NCBI GenBank assembly: GCA_009668225.1
Contig: WJYK01000005.1
Location: forward strand, 1-64,000
Reading direction: 5' to 3'
Source: Enterobacteriaceae bacterium RIT693
GTDB lineage: Bacteria > Pseudomonadota > Gammaproteobacteria > Enterobacterales > Enterobacteriaceae
DNA length: 64,000 nt
Below are positions 63,959 through 64,000 of this stretch, in pieces. A program made the position numbers and the translations under genes. Within the stretch, counting starts at the first letter, position 1. The number at the start of each line of letters is the position of its first letter. The notes under the pieces were generated by a model. It was not told the origin of the DNA, ran no database searches, and saw only the letters and a program-made list of their open reading frames with translations.

Positions 63959-64000
63959 ATGAACCGCTTCATCATTACCGATTCGAGCAAATGCATCGGC
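63959..64000 (+). CDS. hydN: HydN, electron transport protein (partial, N-terminus only)
   Basis: The window ends 14 codons into a gene starting MNRFIITDSSKCIG, the characteristic N-terminus of the HydN/HycB ferredoxin group. An AGGAG site lies 6-10 bases upstream. HydN assists formate dehydrogenase H activity in E. coli and is followed there by hypF. The downstream part is not visible. Confidence 0.82.
   Translation, partial: MNRFIITDSSKCIG

Overview
The window is a chromosomal segment of a member of the Enterobacteriaceae, of the Enterobacter/Cedecea/Kosakonia type. The evidence is near-identity of many proteins to E. coli K-12 counterparts as I know them, the E. coli-like order around oriC, ERIC repeats, and a complete formate hydrogenlyase cluster. 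CheV, which E. coli K-12 lacks, is present. I cannot name the species from sequence alone.

Layout. Positions 134-2257 hold a GntR/FadR-type regulator and a DHA2-type exporter (yieP-hsrA). Positions 2254-8069 hold the ribose operon rbsDACBK-R on the minus strand, with two RbsR-type operators and a CRP site ahead of rbsD. Then come kup (potassium uptake), ravA-viaA (MoxR ATPase and VWA partner) and the divergent asnA/asnC pair. mioC, oriC (about 15500-15760) and mnmG-rsmG follow, then the nine-gene ATP synthase operon atpIBEFHAGDC and glmU, glmS. After glmS come the predicted attTn7 point, a periplasmic 5-hydroxyisourate hydrolase gene, and the Pho-box-controlled pstSCAB-phoU operon. In E. coli the pst operon is followed by bgl genes, but here it is followed directly by yiiM, sodA and the rhamnose regulon (rhaT, rhaR, rhaS, rhaBAD, an iron alcohol dehydrogenase gene and rhaM). 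cheV and yajD come next.

Positions 47077-49808 hold a small AT-richer insert, and then fhlA, hypABCDE, hycABCDEFGHI and the start of hydN fill the rest. Together the last block encodes formate hydrogenlyase (hydrogenase 3), its nickel-iron maturation proteins and its sigma-54 activator. Sigma-54 promoters (TGGCAC-N5-TTGC type) sit on both sides of the hypA/hycA intergenic region.

The most unusual region is the roughly 2.7-kb insert between yajD and fhlA. It is bounded by a 25-bp direct repeat with one mismatch. The right copy is the 3' end of fhlA and the left copy is an orphan next to yajD. Between them lie an overlapping gene pair, an AbiEi-like winged-helix protein and a DNA-polymerase-beta-type nucleotidyltransferase, plus a divergent PPP-family protein phosphatase gene. 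The shared intergenic region holds four TGTTCA/TGAACA half-sites in exact nested dyad symmetry. No recombinase gene is present. This looks like a compact toxin-antitoxin or phage-defence cassette inserted at the fhlA 3' end, and it is the best candidate here for an undescribed system. Its function is inference.

Other notable features are two ERIC elements, one of them inside the atp operon. Six loci carry a C-rich palindromic repeat, two of them inside operons. The gene order also shows several breaks relative to E. coli.
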